Source of the DNA: JAWXBR01 sp034440235
Lineage (GTDB): Bacteria > Bacteroidota > Ignavibacteria > Kapaibacteriales > Kapaibacteriaceae
Length of the DNA stretch: 64,000 nucleotides
Direction: 5' to 3'
NCBI GenBank assembly: GCA_034440235.1
Contig: JAWXBR010000053.1
Coordinates: forward strand, 1-64,000
Position numbers and translations under genes: made by a program. Under the pieces are notes generated by a model. It was not told the DNA's origin. It saw only the letters and a program-made list of their open reading frames with translations, and did not search any database. The number at the start of each line of letters is the position of its first letter. Within the stretch, counting starts at the first letter, position 1. Of this stretch, positions 1 through 7,002 are shown piece after piece.

Positions 1-234
1 CGGGCTCAGCTGCTGCCACGGGCTCAGCTGCTGCCACAGGCTCAGCTGCTGCCACAGGCTCTGCTGCTGCCACAGGCTCAGCTGCTGCCACAGGCTCAGC
101 TGCTGCCACAGGCTCAGCTGCTGCCACGGGCTCAGCTGCTGCCACGGGCTCAGCTGCTGCCACGGGCTCAGCTGCTGCCACGGGCTCTGCTGCTGCCACG
201 GGCTCTGCTGCTGCCACGGGCTCAGATGCTGTAG
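1..234 (-). repeat. 18-bp tandem repeat, about 13 units, coding for EPVAAA
   Basis: Twelve near-identical 18-bp units (plus strand CRGGCTCWGCTGCTGCCA) fill 1-216, followed by a degenerate unit at 217-234. The array continues off the left edge. The units differ only at two positions, both silent in the minus-strand frame (Pro CCC/CCT and Ala GCT/GCA). The length is a multiple of three, so copy-number change would keep the frame. Confidence 0.9.
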
Positions 235-391
235 CCGGAGCATCAGGCGTGCCTGAACTTTCGATGGGAAGTTCGTCGTTTTGTACTCCAGCAACTGGTG
301 CTTCGGTTACGACTTTTTGTTGCTGCTCTCCGTCTTCCTGGGTCGGATGATTATCGGATGCCTGCTCTTGGTTGTTGGTCAGGTCGGACAT
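1..391 (-). CDS. Repeat-rich protein, N-terminal part (runs off window start)
   Basis: An open frame on the minus strand starts at ATG 391-389 and stays open to base 1, so only the first 130 codons are present. The N-terminus is polar and acidic (begins MSDLTNNQEQ, with many Q, E, D). From about residue 53 it becomes an Ala/Glu/Pro/Val array built of the hexapeptide E-P-V-A-A-A, matching the 18-bp DNA repeats at 1-234. There is no signal peptide or membrane segment. It is transcribed divergently from rpsF. I do not recognise the protein. Low-complexity acidic/Ala-Pro heads occur in front of RNA-binding or translation proteins and in lipoyl-type proteins, but the diagnostic domain lies outside the window. 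The frame and start are well supported; the function is unknown. Confidence 0.7.
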   Translation of the reverse strand, partial: MSDLTNNQEQASDNHPTQEDGEQQQKVVTEAPVAGVQNDELPIESSGTPDAPATASEPVAAAEPVAAAEPVAAAEPVAAAEPVAAAEPVAAAEPVAAAEPVAAAEPVAAAEPVAAAEPVAAAEPVAAAEP

Positions 392-497
392 GGCCACTGC
401 ACTCTACATTTGTACGGGACAAAACGGTATTGGGGAGGCGAAAATAGGGGAAAATTCCGCACAATGACGCCCTTTCGAGCGTGACCACTCCTTAATA

Positions 498-529
498 CTT
501 GGATATCGACCCCCCAAAGAGTAGATTTG
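498..529 (+). promoter_or_regulatory. Candidate Bacteroidota-type promoter of rpsF
   Basis: TAGATTTG at 522-529 matches the TAnnTTTG -7 element of Bacteroidota housekeeping promoters. CTTG at 498-501 lies 20 nt upstream, in the position of the -33 TTTG element. A start near 535 would give a leader of about 75 nt before the rpsF ATG. This is a pattern match only. Confidence 0.4.
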
Positions 530-557
530 TCGGCTCTAGTCAACCCAATCTTAGCCT

Positions 558-581
558 GTAGTCAGTCTGGACGCTGACTAC
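558..581 (+). promoter_or_regulatory. Inverted repeat in rpsF leader
   Basis: GTAGTCAG (558-565) and CTGACTAC (574-581) form a perfect 8-bp stem with an 8-nt loop. It lies just upstream of the rpsF ribosome binding site (AAAGGAGT, 595-602). No T-run follows, so it is not a terminator. It could be a leader hairpin acting on S6 synthesis. It lacks the CCG trinucleotide of the known S6:S18 mRNA motif. Confidence 0.35.
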
Positions 582-609
582 TGCGAAAGCACCCAAAGGA
601 GTCCATTGC

Positions 610-1113
610 ATGAGTGATCGTCGTCTATACGAAACAACATACATCATCAACGCTACGCTTGAAGACAATGATGTTGAAGCAGTAATCACAAGAGTAACTG
701 AATACCTTACCGAACAGCAAGGTCAGATTACAGAGATGAACAAGTGGGGTCGCCGTCGTCTGGCTTACCCTGTAAAAAAGAAGTACAATGGATTCTTTGT
801 TTACATGACCTTCGAGGCTCCTCCGACAACCATTCCACTTCTGGAGCGGTTTTTCATCCTCGAGGACAACGTACTTCGTCATCTCACACTCCAGCTCGAT
901 ATCAAGCTTAAAGAATTCCGCAAAGTCCGTGCAGAAGCACAGGCAGTGCGTGCTGTAGCTCTAGCTGCGGAAGCTAAGGCTATGGGCTATCGCGAGTCGC
1001 CTCGTGAAGGTGGTCGTGAAGGTGGTCGTGATGGTGGTCGTGACCGCGAGCCACGTGAATTGCGCGAGCCACGTGATCCACGTGAAGCACTTCGCGAACA
1101 ATCTCAAAACTGA
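610..1113 (+). CDS. rpsF: 30S ribosomal protein S6
   Basis: Small-subunit ribosomal protein S6, which binds 16S rRNA as a heterodimer with S18. Residues 1-110 match the S6 fold: an N-terminal RLYETTYII strand, the MNKWGRRRLAYPVKKK segment, and a C-terminal RHLTLQLD strand. The ATG at 610 follows a strong AAAGGAGT ribosome binding site at 595-602. At 167 residues it is longer than usual for S6 (about 95-135). The extra tail, from about residue 125, is rich in Arg, Gly, Glu and Pro with repeated GGR units, reflected at DNA level by 12-bp repeats around 1009-1043. The next gene is rplI, 29 bp downstream. The usual intervening rpsR and ssb are absent. Confidence 0.96.
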   Translation: MSDRRLYETTYIINATLEDNDVEAVITRVTEYLTEQQGQITEMNKWGRRRLAYPVKKKYNGFFVYMTFEAPPTTIPLLERFFILEDNVLRHLTLQLDIKLKEFRKVRAEAQAVRAVALAAEAKAMGYRESPREGGREGGRDGGRDREPRELREPRDPREALREQSQN

Positions 1114-1142
1114 TCTGATATCGATAAAACGGAACCAACGTC

Positions 1143-1589
1143 ATGAAAATAATTCTTCGTCAGGATGTCGAAAAACTCGGTCAAATCGGTGAGATCGTTA
1201 ACGTTAAATCTGGCTATGCCAGAAATTTTCTGTTGCCACGACAACTCGCCTACATGGCATCGAGCGGTGCAGTTCGCGCACTTGAAACAGAAAAGAAGCA
1301 GTACGCTGCAAAAGCAGAAAAGGCCAAGCAGTTTGCTGAAGGCGTTGCAGCTCAACTGTCCGAACTTCAGATATCCCTTTCAATGCAGGTTGGTGAAGAA
1401 GGTCGTTTGTTCGGTTCTGTAACGACACCAATGATTGCACAGGAGCTTGAACTTCGTGGATTCAATATTGATCGGCGTAACATCATCATTGATGAACCGA
1501 TAAAGACACTTGGAATCTTCGATGTAAAGGTGAAGCTGCATCATGATGTTGTCGCTCCACTAAAAGTCTGGGTTATTGCCCAAGAGTAA
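1143..1589 (+). CDS. rplI: 50S ribosomal protein L9
   Basis: Large-subunit protein L9, which binds 23S rRNA near the L1 stalk base. The length (148 residues) is typical. The N-terminal domain has the family signature: LRQDVEKLGQIGEIVNVKSG, followed by YARNFLLPRQLA. A long charged helix follows (about residues 40-75), then the C-terminal domain. It is the second gene of the rpsF operon and is followed at once by a strong terminator. No unusual residues are visible. Confidence 0.96.
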   Translation: MKIILRQDVEKLGQIGEIVNVKSGYARNFLLPRQLAYMASSGAVRALETEKKQYAAKAEKAKQFAEGVAAQLSELQISLSMQVGEEGRLFGSVTTPMIAQELELRGFNIDRRNIIIDEPIKTLGIFDVKVKLHHDVVAPLKVWVIAQE

Positions 1590-1610
1590 TCAGCTTTGAC
1601 TCTACTATGG

Positions 1611-1646
1611 AACGGCATACGACGAGATTCGTATGCCGTTTTTTTT
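1611..1646 (+). terminator. Rho-independent terminator of rpsF-rplI
   Basis: A perfect 12-bp stem, AACGGCATACGA (1611-1622) with TCGTATGCCGTT (1629-1640), has a 6-nt loop and is followed by a run of T from 1639 to 1646. It sits 22 bp after the rplI stop. Confidence 0.92.
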
Positions 1647-1657
1647 GAAATGCATGT

Positions 1658-2569
1658 ATGCAACACAAAATCGTAATTGCTGGCGGATCGGGTTTTCTCG
1701 GTCAATTAATCGCAAAGCGATTACTAGCCGATGGACACGACGTTGTAGTTTTAACGAGAGGTCAGCATAAAACGAAGAAGGTTCCTTCTCTTGGGAGAAG
1801 TGTAGAATGGGAACCCTCGGAAGGTGTCGGCACATGGCTCGCCGAAATTGAGGGCGCATTTGCTGTTGTCAACCTCTCCGGTGCAACCGTTGGTGGAAAA
1901 CGCTGGAGTAAACGCATACGGGCAGAAATTCTCAGCAGTCGAGTTGATGTAACGCGGACCCTGGTGAGTGCTATTGCAATGTGTACGTCACGTCCGTCGT
2001 TCATTAGCACCAGCGGTTCTGGCTTCTACGGAAATACACTCGGACCTACGACAGAAGCTGGTGGTGCAGGCGGTACATTTCTCGCAACAGTATGCAGACG
2101 CTGGGAAGAAGAAGCCATGCACGCTGGCCAATTCACCCGTGTTGCTATCATGCGCCTCGGAGTGGTGCTAGACAAGTCCGAAGGTATCGTAAAGAAAATG
2201 TTGCCACCGTTTCGATTTTTCATTGGTGGACCCCTCGGATCTGGACGTCAATGGTTGCCTTGGGTTCATAGGGACGATGCTGTAAACGCCTATATACGAG
2301 CAATTACGAACCCTACGATTGAGTCTGTGTACAACATCGCGTCACCGGATGCCGTACGCATGTCCGGATTTGCAAAAGCACTCGGCAAGGCTACGCACAA
2401 ACCGTCATGGCTGCGCGTCCCAACGTATTTGGTTCGGCTCCTGAGGGGACGTCAGGCTGATATCATTCTGCACGGACAACACATCATACCAATGCGTACT
2501 GAAGTTGACGGATTTCAATTCAAACACCGCGATCTTACATCAGCATTACAGGACATTCTGAATGCGTAA
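1658..2569 (+). CDS. TIGR01777-family NAD(P)-dependent epimerase (SDR39U1-like)
   Basis: Extended short-chain dehydrogenase-fold protein of 303 residues, the usual length for the TIGR01777/YfcH/SDR39U1 family. The nucleotide-binding motif GGSGFLG is at residues 9-15 and is followed by the family's ADGHDVVVLTRG segment. NLSGATVGGKRWS and the ISTSGSGFYG segment are also family-typical, as is the DUF1731-like C-terminus beginning near PSWLRVPTYLVRLL. The substrate of this family is not established. It starts 12 bp after the terminator of the ribosomal operon, so it probably has its own promoter or depends on read-through. The function call is at family level only. Confidence 0.85.
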   Translation: MQHKIVIAGGSGFLGQLIAKRLLADGHDVVVLTRGQHKTKKVPSLGRSVEWEPSEGVGTWLAEIEGAFAVVNLSGATVGGKRWSKRIRAEILSSRVDVTRTLVSAIAMCTSRPSFISTSGSGFYGNTLGPTTEAGGAGGTFLATVCRRWEEEAMHAGQFTRVAIMRLGVVLDKSEGIVKKMLPPFRFFIGGPLGSGRQWLPWVHRDDAVNAYIRAITNPTIESVYNIASPDAVRMSGFAKALGKATHKPSWLRVPTYLVRLLRGRQADIILHGQHIIPMRTEVDGFQFKHRDLTSALQDILNA

Positions 2570-2601
2570 GTTTGCGCCTCGCAGAACTAGAGGAGTACAC
2601 G

Positions 2602-4461
2602 ATGAGCGTTGAAGTCGTCATGCCCAAAATGGGTGAATCCATTCAAGAGGGGAAAGTCCTTCGTTGGGTTAAAAATGTCGGTGACAAGGTTGAACGCGAC
2701 GAAACCTTGCTCGAAATATCTACCGATAAGGTTGATACTGAGGTGCCCTCACCAGTGGCTGGTACTATTCTGCAGATTCTAGCTGCAGAAAACGACACTG
2801 TGGAAGTTGGTTCAGTAATCGCAATCATCGGTGCTGACAACGAAGTTCCGTCCGCCGCACCTGCACAAGCCGCACCTGCACAAGCCGCACCTGCACAAGC
2901 CGCACCTGCACAAGCCGCACCTGCACAAGCCGCACCTGCACAAGCCGCACCTGCGCCCACTGCGCAAGCTGCACCTGCAGCAGCTCCCGCTACGCAAGCT
3001 CCGGCGAGTGGTGGTTCGGATGTAGAGGTTGTGATGCCGAAAATGGGCGAGTCTATCCAGGAAGGCAAAGTCCTCCGCTGGGTGAAAAAAGTCGGAGATA
3101 AAGTAGAACGTGACGAAACGCTGCTTGAAATTTCGACGGACAAAGTCGACACGGAAGTGCCGTCACCAGTCGCTGGTACACTTTCGGCAATCCTTGCAAA
3201 TGAAGGCGACGTAGTTGAAGTAGGCAACGTAATTGCACGCATCTCAACAGGAGCAGCCGCACCACAAGCAGCCGCACCACAAGCAGCCGCACCACAAGCA
3301 GCCGCACCACAAGCAGCCGCACCACAAGCGCCTACGCCAGCGCCTGTTGCACCAGCCGCTGTCGCACCAGCATCGAATGGCACACACAAAACTGAAGTAC
3401 CTGCCGGAGTTGCAACCGCAGCAACCTCAAGTATTCCGCGCACATCGGGCTCGCGCTTCTATTCTCCACTAGTGCGCTCGATTGCCGCTGCTGAAGGATT
3501 GAATGTTGCAAACCTTGATGCTATTCAAGGGACCGGACTCGAAGGGCGAGTGACGAAGACAGACATGATGGCGTACCTTCAAGGCTCGCGTCCTACTGCT
3601 GCTCGGCCGTCAGCAGCACAAGCCGCTCAAACACCAGCAGCCCCTTCTGCGCCTGGCGCAGCCCCTTCACAGACAACAGTTCCAGCAACGCCTCAGGCCG
3701 CAGTGACTGCACCAGCTACACAAACTGGGTCTGGTATTAGTATCGGTGCAGATGACGAAATCATTCCAATGGATCGCATTCGTCAGCTCATTGCAGAGCA
3801 CATGGTGCGTTCTAAACAGACATCACCACACGTAACAAGTGTTGCAGAAGCTGATGTTACAGGCATGGTTAAGATGCGAGAGAAATCGAAGGACGAGTTT
3901 CAAAAGCGCGAAGGATTTAAACTTACTTATAATCCGTTCTTTGGTGTAGCTGCTGCCGAAGCAATCAAGCAATGGCCACGCATCAATGTTAGCGTCGATG
4001 GCAAGAACATCATTCAGCATCGTCGAGTGCATCTGGGTATGGCTGCGGCATTGCCAGACGGCAACCTTATTGTACCTGTGATAAAGAATGCCGACATGCT
4101 AAACGTTACTGGCATGGCTCGTGCGATGAACGATCTCGGACAACGCGCAAAAACAAAGAAGCTCACACCTGATGATATCTCTGGTGGAACACTTACAATT
4201 ACCAACGTAGGGTCGTTCGGATCGCTCTTCGGCACGCCGGTAATTAATCAACCGCAGACCGCCATCATTGGAATTGGCGCAATTCAGAAGCGTCCGGTCG
4301 TCAAGGAAGTTGACGGCGAAGATCTCGTCGTGGTTCGTTCCATGGTATACCTGTCAATCACGTACGATCACCGTGTGATCGATGGCGCCTTGGCAACACA
4401 AGCGCTAGCTGCAATGGTAAGAGCTCTCGAAGGCATGAACGCAACAACAGTTGCACTCTAA
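2602..4461 (+). CDS. Dihydrolipoyl acyltransferase (E2) of a 2-oxo acid dehydrogenase complex
   Basis: E2 core subunit that passes acyl groups from lipoyl-lysine to CoA. I chose ATG 2602 because AGGAG (2591-2595) lies 6 nt upstream and the product then begins MSVEVVMPKMGES. Domains in order are: lipoyl 1 (1-78, lipoyl Lys43 in DKVDT); an Ala/Pro/Gln linker (about 82-138); lipoyl 2 (about 140-216, Lys181); a second Ala-Pro linker; a peripheral-subunit-binding domain (about 285-325, FYSPLVRSIA to GRVTKTD); a third linker; and the catalytic domain (about 390-619) with DHRVIDG and catalytic His590. Length is 619 residues. No E1 or E3 gene is adjacent. Whether it serves pyruvate, 2-oxoglutarate or branched-chain oxo acids cannot be told from sequence alone. 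Confidence 0.9.
   Translation: MSVEVVMPKMGESIQEGKVLRWVKNVGDKVERDETLLEISTDKVDTEVPSPVAGTILQILAAENDTVEVGSVIAIIGADNEVPSAAPAQAAPAQAAPAQAAPAQAAPAQAAPAQAAPAPTAQAAPAAAPATQAPASGGSDVEVVMPKMGESIQEGKVLRWVKKVGDKVERDETLLEISTDKVDTEVPSPVAGTLSAILANEGDVVEVGNVIARISTGAAAPQAAAPQAAAPQAAAPQAAAPQAPTPAPVAPAAVAPASNGTHKTEVPAGVATAATSSIPRTSGSRFYSPLVRSIAAAEGLNVANLDAIQGTGLEGRVTKTDMMAYLQGSRPTAARPSAAQAAQTPAAPSAPGAAPSQTTVPATPQAAVTAPATQTGSGISIGADDEIIPMDRIRQLIAEHMVRSKQTSPHVTSVAEADVTGMVKMREKSKDEFQKREGFKLTYNPFFGVAAAEAIKQWPRINVSVDGKNIIQHRRVHLGMAAALPDGNLIVPVIKNADMLNVTGMARAMNDLGQRAKTKKLTPDDISGGTLTITNVGSFGSLFGTPVINQPQTAIIGIGAIQKRPVVKEVDGEDLVVVRSMVYLSITYDHRVIDGALATQALAAMVRALEGMNATTVAL
2854..2943 (+). repeat. 15-bp tandem repeat in first E2 linker
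   Basis: Six perfect copies of GCCGCACCTGCACAA encode A-A-P-A-Q in the swinging-arm linker after the first lipoyl domain. A seventh copy (2944-2958) is diverged. All copies are in frame, so a length change would alter arm length without a frameshift. Confidence 0.95.
3253..3327 (+). repeat. 15-bp tandem repeat in second E2 linker
   Basis: Five perfect copies of GCAGCCGCACCACAA encode A-A-A-P-Q after the second lipoyl domain. The unit differs from that of the first linker, so the two arrays appear to have expanded independently. Confidence 0.95.
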
Positions 4462-4502
4462 GAGGGTCTGGATGCTGACTGCGACTGTATTTTGGGACTT
4501 CA

Positions 4503-4955
4503 TCAGATTTGAGTGTTTTCGCGGTCGAGAATAATCGTTACAGGTCCGTCGTTTACCAACGCAACGTCCATCATAGCGCCGAATGTCCCAGTCGAGACGT
4601 TCGGCGTTTTCTGTTTTAGCAAATCGATGAGATGATTGTAAAGGGGCTCCGCTGCACCTGCCGGCGCAGCGTTGATGAACGACGGACGTGTCCCGCGTGA
4701 CGTATCACCGTACAGGGTGAATTGCGATACAACAAGTATCTCACCGTCGATGTCCGATACAGACTTGTTCATGCGTCCTTCTTCGTCGGCAAACACGCGA
4801 AGGCCCAGAAGTTTTTCTGCCATCCAAGCCGCCTGCTGTGGGGTGTCTGTGTGAGTGATTCCAATCAGCACAAGGATTCCGGTGCCAATCGATGCTGTCA
4901 CTTCGTCATCAATTGTAATTGATGCGCTTCTCACACGTTGAACTACAGACTTCAT
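4503..4955 (-). CDS. dtd: D-aminoacyl-tRNA deacylase
   Basis: Hydrolyses D-aminoacyl-tRNAs in the cytoplasm and so keeps D-amino acids out of translation. The 150-residue length is typical. Signatures are the N-terminal MKSVVQRV, SQFTLYGD at residues 77-84, and NDGPVT at 135-140, which holds the Gly-cisPro selectivity motif. It is convergent with the E2 gene, with a 41-bp gap, and divergent from thyX. Confidence 0.95.
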   Translation of the reverse strand: MKSVVQRVRSASITIDDEVTASIGTGILVLIGITHTDTPQQAAWMAEKLLGLRVFADEEGRMNKSVSDIDGEILVVSQFTLYGDTSRGTRPSFINAAPAGAAEPLYNHLIDLLKQKTPNVSTGTFGAMMDVALVNDGPVTIILDRENTQI

Positions 4956-4999
4956 GGTGTTACGCTTCGTATTTTTAGGGATTCCATTAAGGGACTGTT

Positions 5000-5845
5000 A
5001 TGACTGATGAGGTTCGCGAGTATATCGGCAAAGAGGTAGTGTGCCTAGACAAAGGGTTTGTTCGCTTAATTGACGTCATGGGCGATGACGCATCTATTGT
5101 GCAAGCGGCACGTGTCTCGTATGGTTCGGGTACGAAGAAAGTGCATGAAGACCGAGGCTTGATACGTTATCTCATGCGTCATCTCCATACGACTCCGTTT
5201 GAAATGGTAGAATTCAAATTTCACGTGAAGCTACCAATCTTCGTTGCACGGCAGTGGATTCGTCATCGTTCGGCAAATGTGAATGAATACAGTGGGCGGT
5301 ATTCTGAGATGAAGGACGAATTCTATGTACCGATGCCTGACCAGTTGCGCACTCAAAGTGAAGTGAATAAACAGGGTCGTTCAGACAGTGTTCTTCCAGA
5401 CGATGTAAGCTCGAAGATTACAGAGCGCATGCAAGCGTTCCAGCAGACGGCATACGACGACTACCGGACTTCGCTCGATACCGGACTTGCTCGTGAACTC
5501 GCGCGTATTAACCTACCTGTTTCGAATTACACAGAGTGGTACTGGAAGATCGATCTTCATAACCTTTTCCATTTTCTACGCTTACGCATCGATCCTCATG
5601 CGCAGCACGAGATTCGCGTTTATGGCGAAGCAATGGCGCAAATGGTCAAGGCTGCAGTGCCGCTTGCATACGAGGCCTTCGAGGACTATATCCTGCACGC
5701 CGTACGCTTGTCACGTAACGAATTGGCCGCAGTGCGGTCTCTAATCAAGGCGCTCCCCGAGGATGAAGCTTCTCTCGAGCAGTTTGGTATCAAGGGGAGA
5801 GAAGCACGCGAATTTCTTGATAAGATGCAGGCATTATCTCCTTGA
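5000..5845 (+). CDS. thyX: FAD-dependent thymidylate synthase
   Basis: Makes dTMP from dUMP using methylene-tetrahydrofolate and FADH2/NADPH. The ThyX signature RHRxxxxNEYSxRY is at residues 88-101. The protein is 281 residues, within the family range. The presence of thyX suggests the organism may not rely on ThyA, but only this window is visible. Its TGA stop overlaps the TTG start of the next gene (TTGA), suggesting translational coupling. Confidence 0.95.
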   Translation: MTDEVREYIGKEVVCLDKGFVRLIDVMGDDASIVQAARVSYGSGTKKVHEDRGLIRYLMRHLHTTPFEMVEFKFHVKLPIFVARQWIRHRSANVNEYSGRYSEMKDEFYVPMPDQLRTQSEVNKQGRSDSVLPDDVSSKITERMQAFQQTAYDDYRTSLDTGLARELARINLPVSNYTEWYWKIDLHNLFHFLRLRIDPHAQHEIRVYGEAMAQMVKAAVPLAYEAFEDYILHAVRLSRNELAAVRSLIKALPEDEASLEQFGIKGREAREFLDKMQALSP

Positions 5846-6897
5846 AGCAAAACACACCGCGCGTGGCACTGTTAACGCTACTTCTCGTCTGCGTCTTGGG
5901 TGTCTTGTCGTTTGGTGGATGCACGTCAAATCCGAACCCGCCCGAACCCGGTGCACTCTCGGCAATCCCTGCACACCTTCCAACCCTCATTGTCCCAAGC
6001 GACAACGTGATGACGCCAGAAAAGGTCGAGCTTGGGAGACATCTGTTTTATGACAAAAGAATGTCGCGCGATGGTACTATCGCTTGTGCATCGTGTCATC
6101 GACAGGAGGTAGCGTTTAGCGATGGACCCAATATCGTTAGCACCGGGGTGAACGATGCCAATGGCCAACGCAATGCTCCAACAATTGTGAATGCGGCCTA
6201 TAGGCGCACTCAATTTTGGGATGGTCGAGCAGCTTCACTCGAGGCGCAAGCAATGGGAGCCTTCACACATCCGGTTGAAATGTTTGCCGATACCGTTGCA
6301 GTGGCCAGTTACGTGAGACTGACGTATACCGAGCGGTGGCGTCAGGTTTTTGGTGATTCTGCTGTTACCATGAAACGGGCAATGCAGGCAATTGCCGCAT
6401 TCGAACGTACGATCATTTCAGCCAACAGCCGATATGATCGGTACATTTTAGGTAACACTACAGCCTTAAGCACTGAAGAGCAACACGGAATGCGTTTGTT
6501 TTTTAGCGATAGAACAATGTGTTCGTCGTGCCATAACGGTCCGGACCTTACAGACGACAACTATCATAATATTGGACTCTTTCACCACTATTTCGACCGC
6601 GGTAGATATAATGTTACCAAGGACATAGACGACGAGGGCTTATTCCGTACGCCCACATTGCGCAACGTTGCCTTAACACCACCTTACATGGCAACGGGTG
6701 ACAGTGAAGATGGTGTGATGCAGACTCTCGAGCAGGTAATGAAGCATTACAACGCAGGCGGAACAAATTTCCCAAATAAGGATAAACGTGTTCGAAAGTT
6801 GGGCCTTACGGAAGCAGAAGTTGCGGCGGTGATTGCGTTTATGCGCGCTTTGACAGACTCTTCGGTTATCACGAATTCGCGGTTCGGACCCCCGTAA
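5842..6897 (+). CDS. Di-heme cytochrome c peroxidase / MauG-family lipoprotein
   Basis: Periplasmic di-heme peroxidase-family protein of 351 residues. Two c-type heme motifs are visible: CASCH at 82-86 and CSSCH at 227-231. Family segments around them include FSDGPN, NAPTIVNAAY and FWDGRA, and DNYHNIGL after the second heme. The N-terminus is a lipoprotein signal peptide with FGGC and Cys27 as the lipidated residue, so it is probably anchored in a membrane facing the periplasm. The start is TTG 5842. No ATG is available that would keep the signal peptide, and TTG overlaps the thyX stop. I see no clear ribosome binding site, so translation is probably coupled to thyX. It could act in H2O2 reduction or as a MauG-like modifier. 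Confidence 0.88.
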   Translation: MKQNTPRVALLTLLLVCVLGVLSFGGCTSNPNPPEPGALSAIPAHLPTLIVPSDNVMTPEKVELGRHLFYDKRMSRDGTIACASCHRQEVAFSDGPNIVSTGVNDANGQRNAPTIVNAAYRRTQFWDGRAASLEAQAMGAFTHPVEMFADTVAVASYVRLTYTERWRQVFGDSAVTMKRAMQAIAAFERTIISANSRYDRYILGNTTALSTEEQHGMRLFFSDRTMCSSCHNGPDLTDDNYHNIGLFHHYFDRGRYNVTKDIDDEGLFRTPTLRNVALTPPYMATGDSEDGVMQTLEQVMKHYNAGGTNFPNKDKRVRKLGLTEAEVAAVIAFMRALTDSSVITNSRFGPP

Positions 6898-6932
6898 TCC
6901 GCTATTCGTTAGTTTGATCATCGTTAAGGGAT

Positions 6933-6950
6933 TGTAACGGGGACGTTACA
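6933..6950. promoter_or_regulatory. 18-bp palindrome upstream of glycan operon
   Basis: TGTAACG (6933-6939) and CGTTACA (6944-6950) form a perfect 7-bp dyad separated by GGGA. It lies 53 bp before the first gene of the glycan operon and 36 bp after the peroxidase stop. No T-run follows on either strand, so an operator or a leader hairpin is more likely than a terminator. Confidence 0.35.
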
Positions 6951-7002
6951 CAGGCGTTAAAGCCCCTCGCGAACTTTGCGGATGATGCCTAGAGGAGATA
7001 AC

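Noticed and set aside
1..234. Short regular repeats, considered as a CRISPR array
   Set aside because: Units are contiguous 18-mers without unique spacers and are translated in frame.
281..484. Plus-strand 67-codon frame
   Set aside because: It overlaps the start of the minus-strand repeat protein and has no ribosome binding site or recognisable domain.
2643..3443. A 266-codon open frame antisense to the E2 gene, rich in Ala, Cys, Gly
   Set aside because: It is the shadow of the E2 Ala/Pro repeats; composition follows the repeats and no start signal or known domain is seen.
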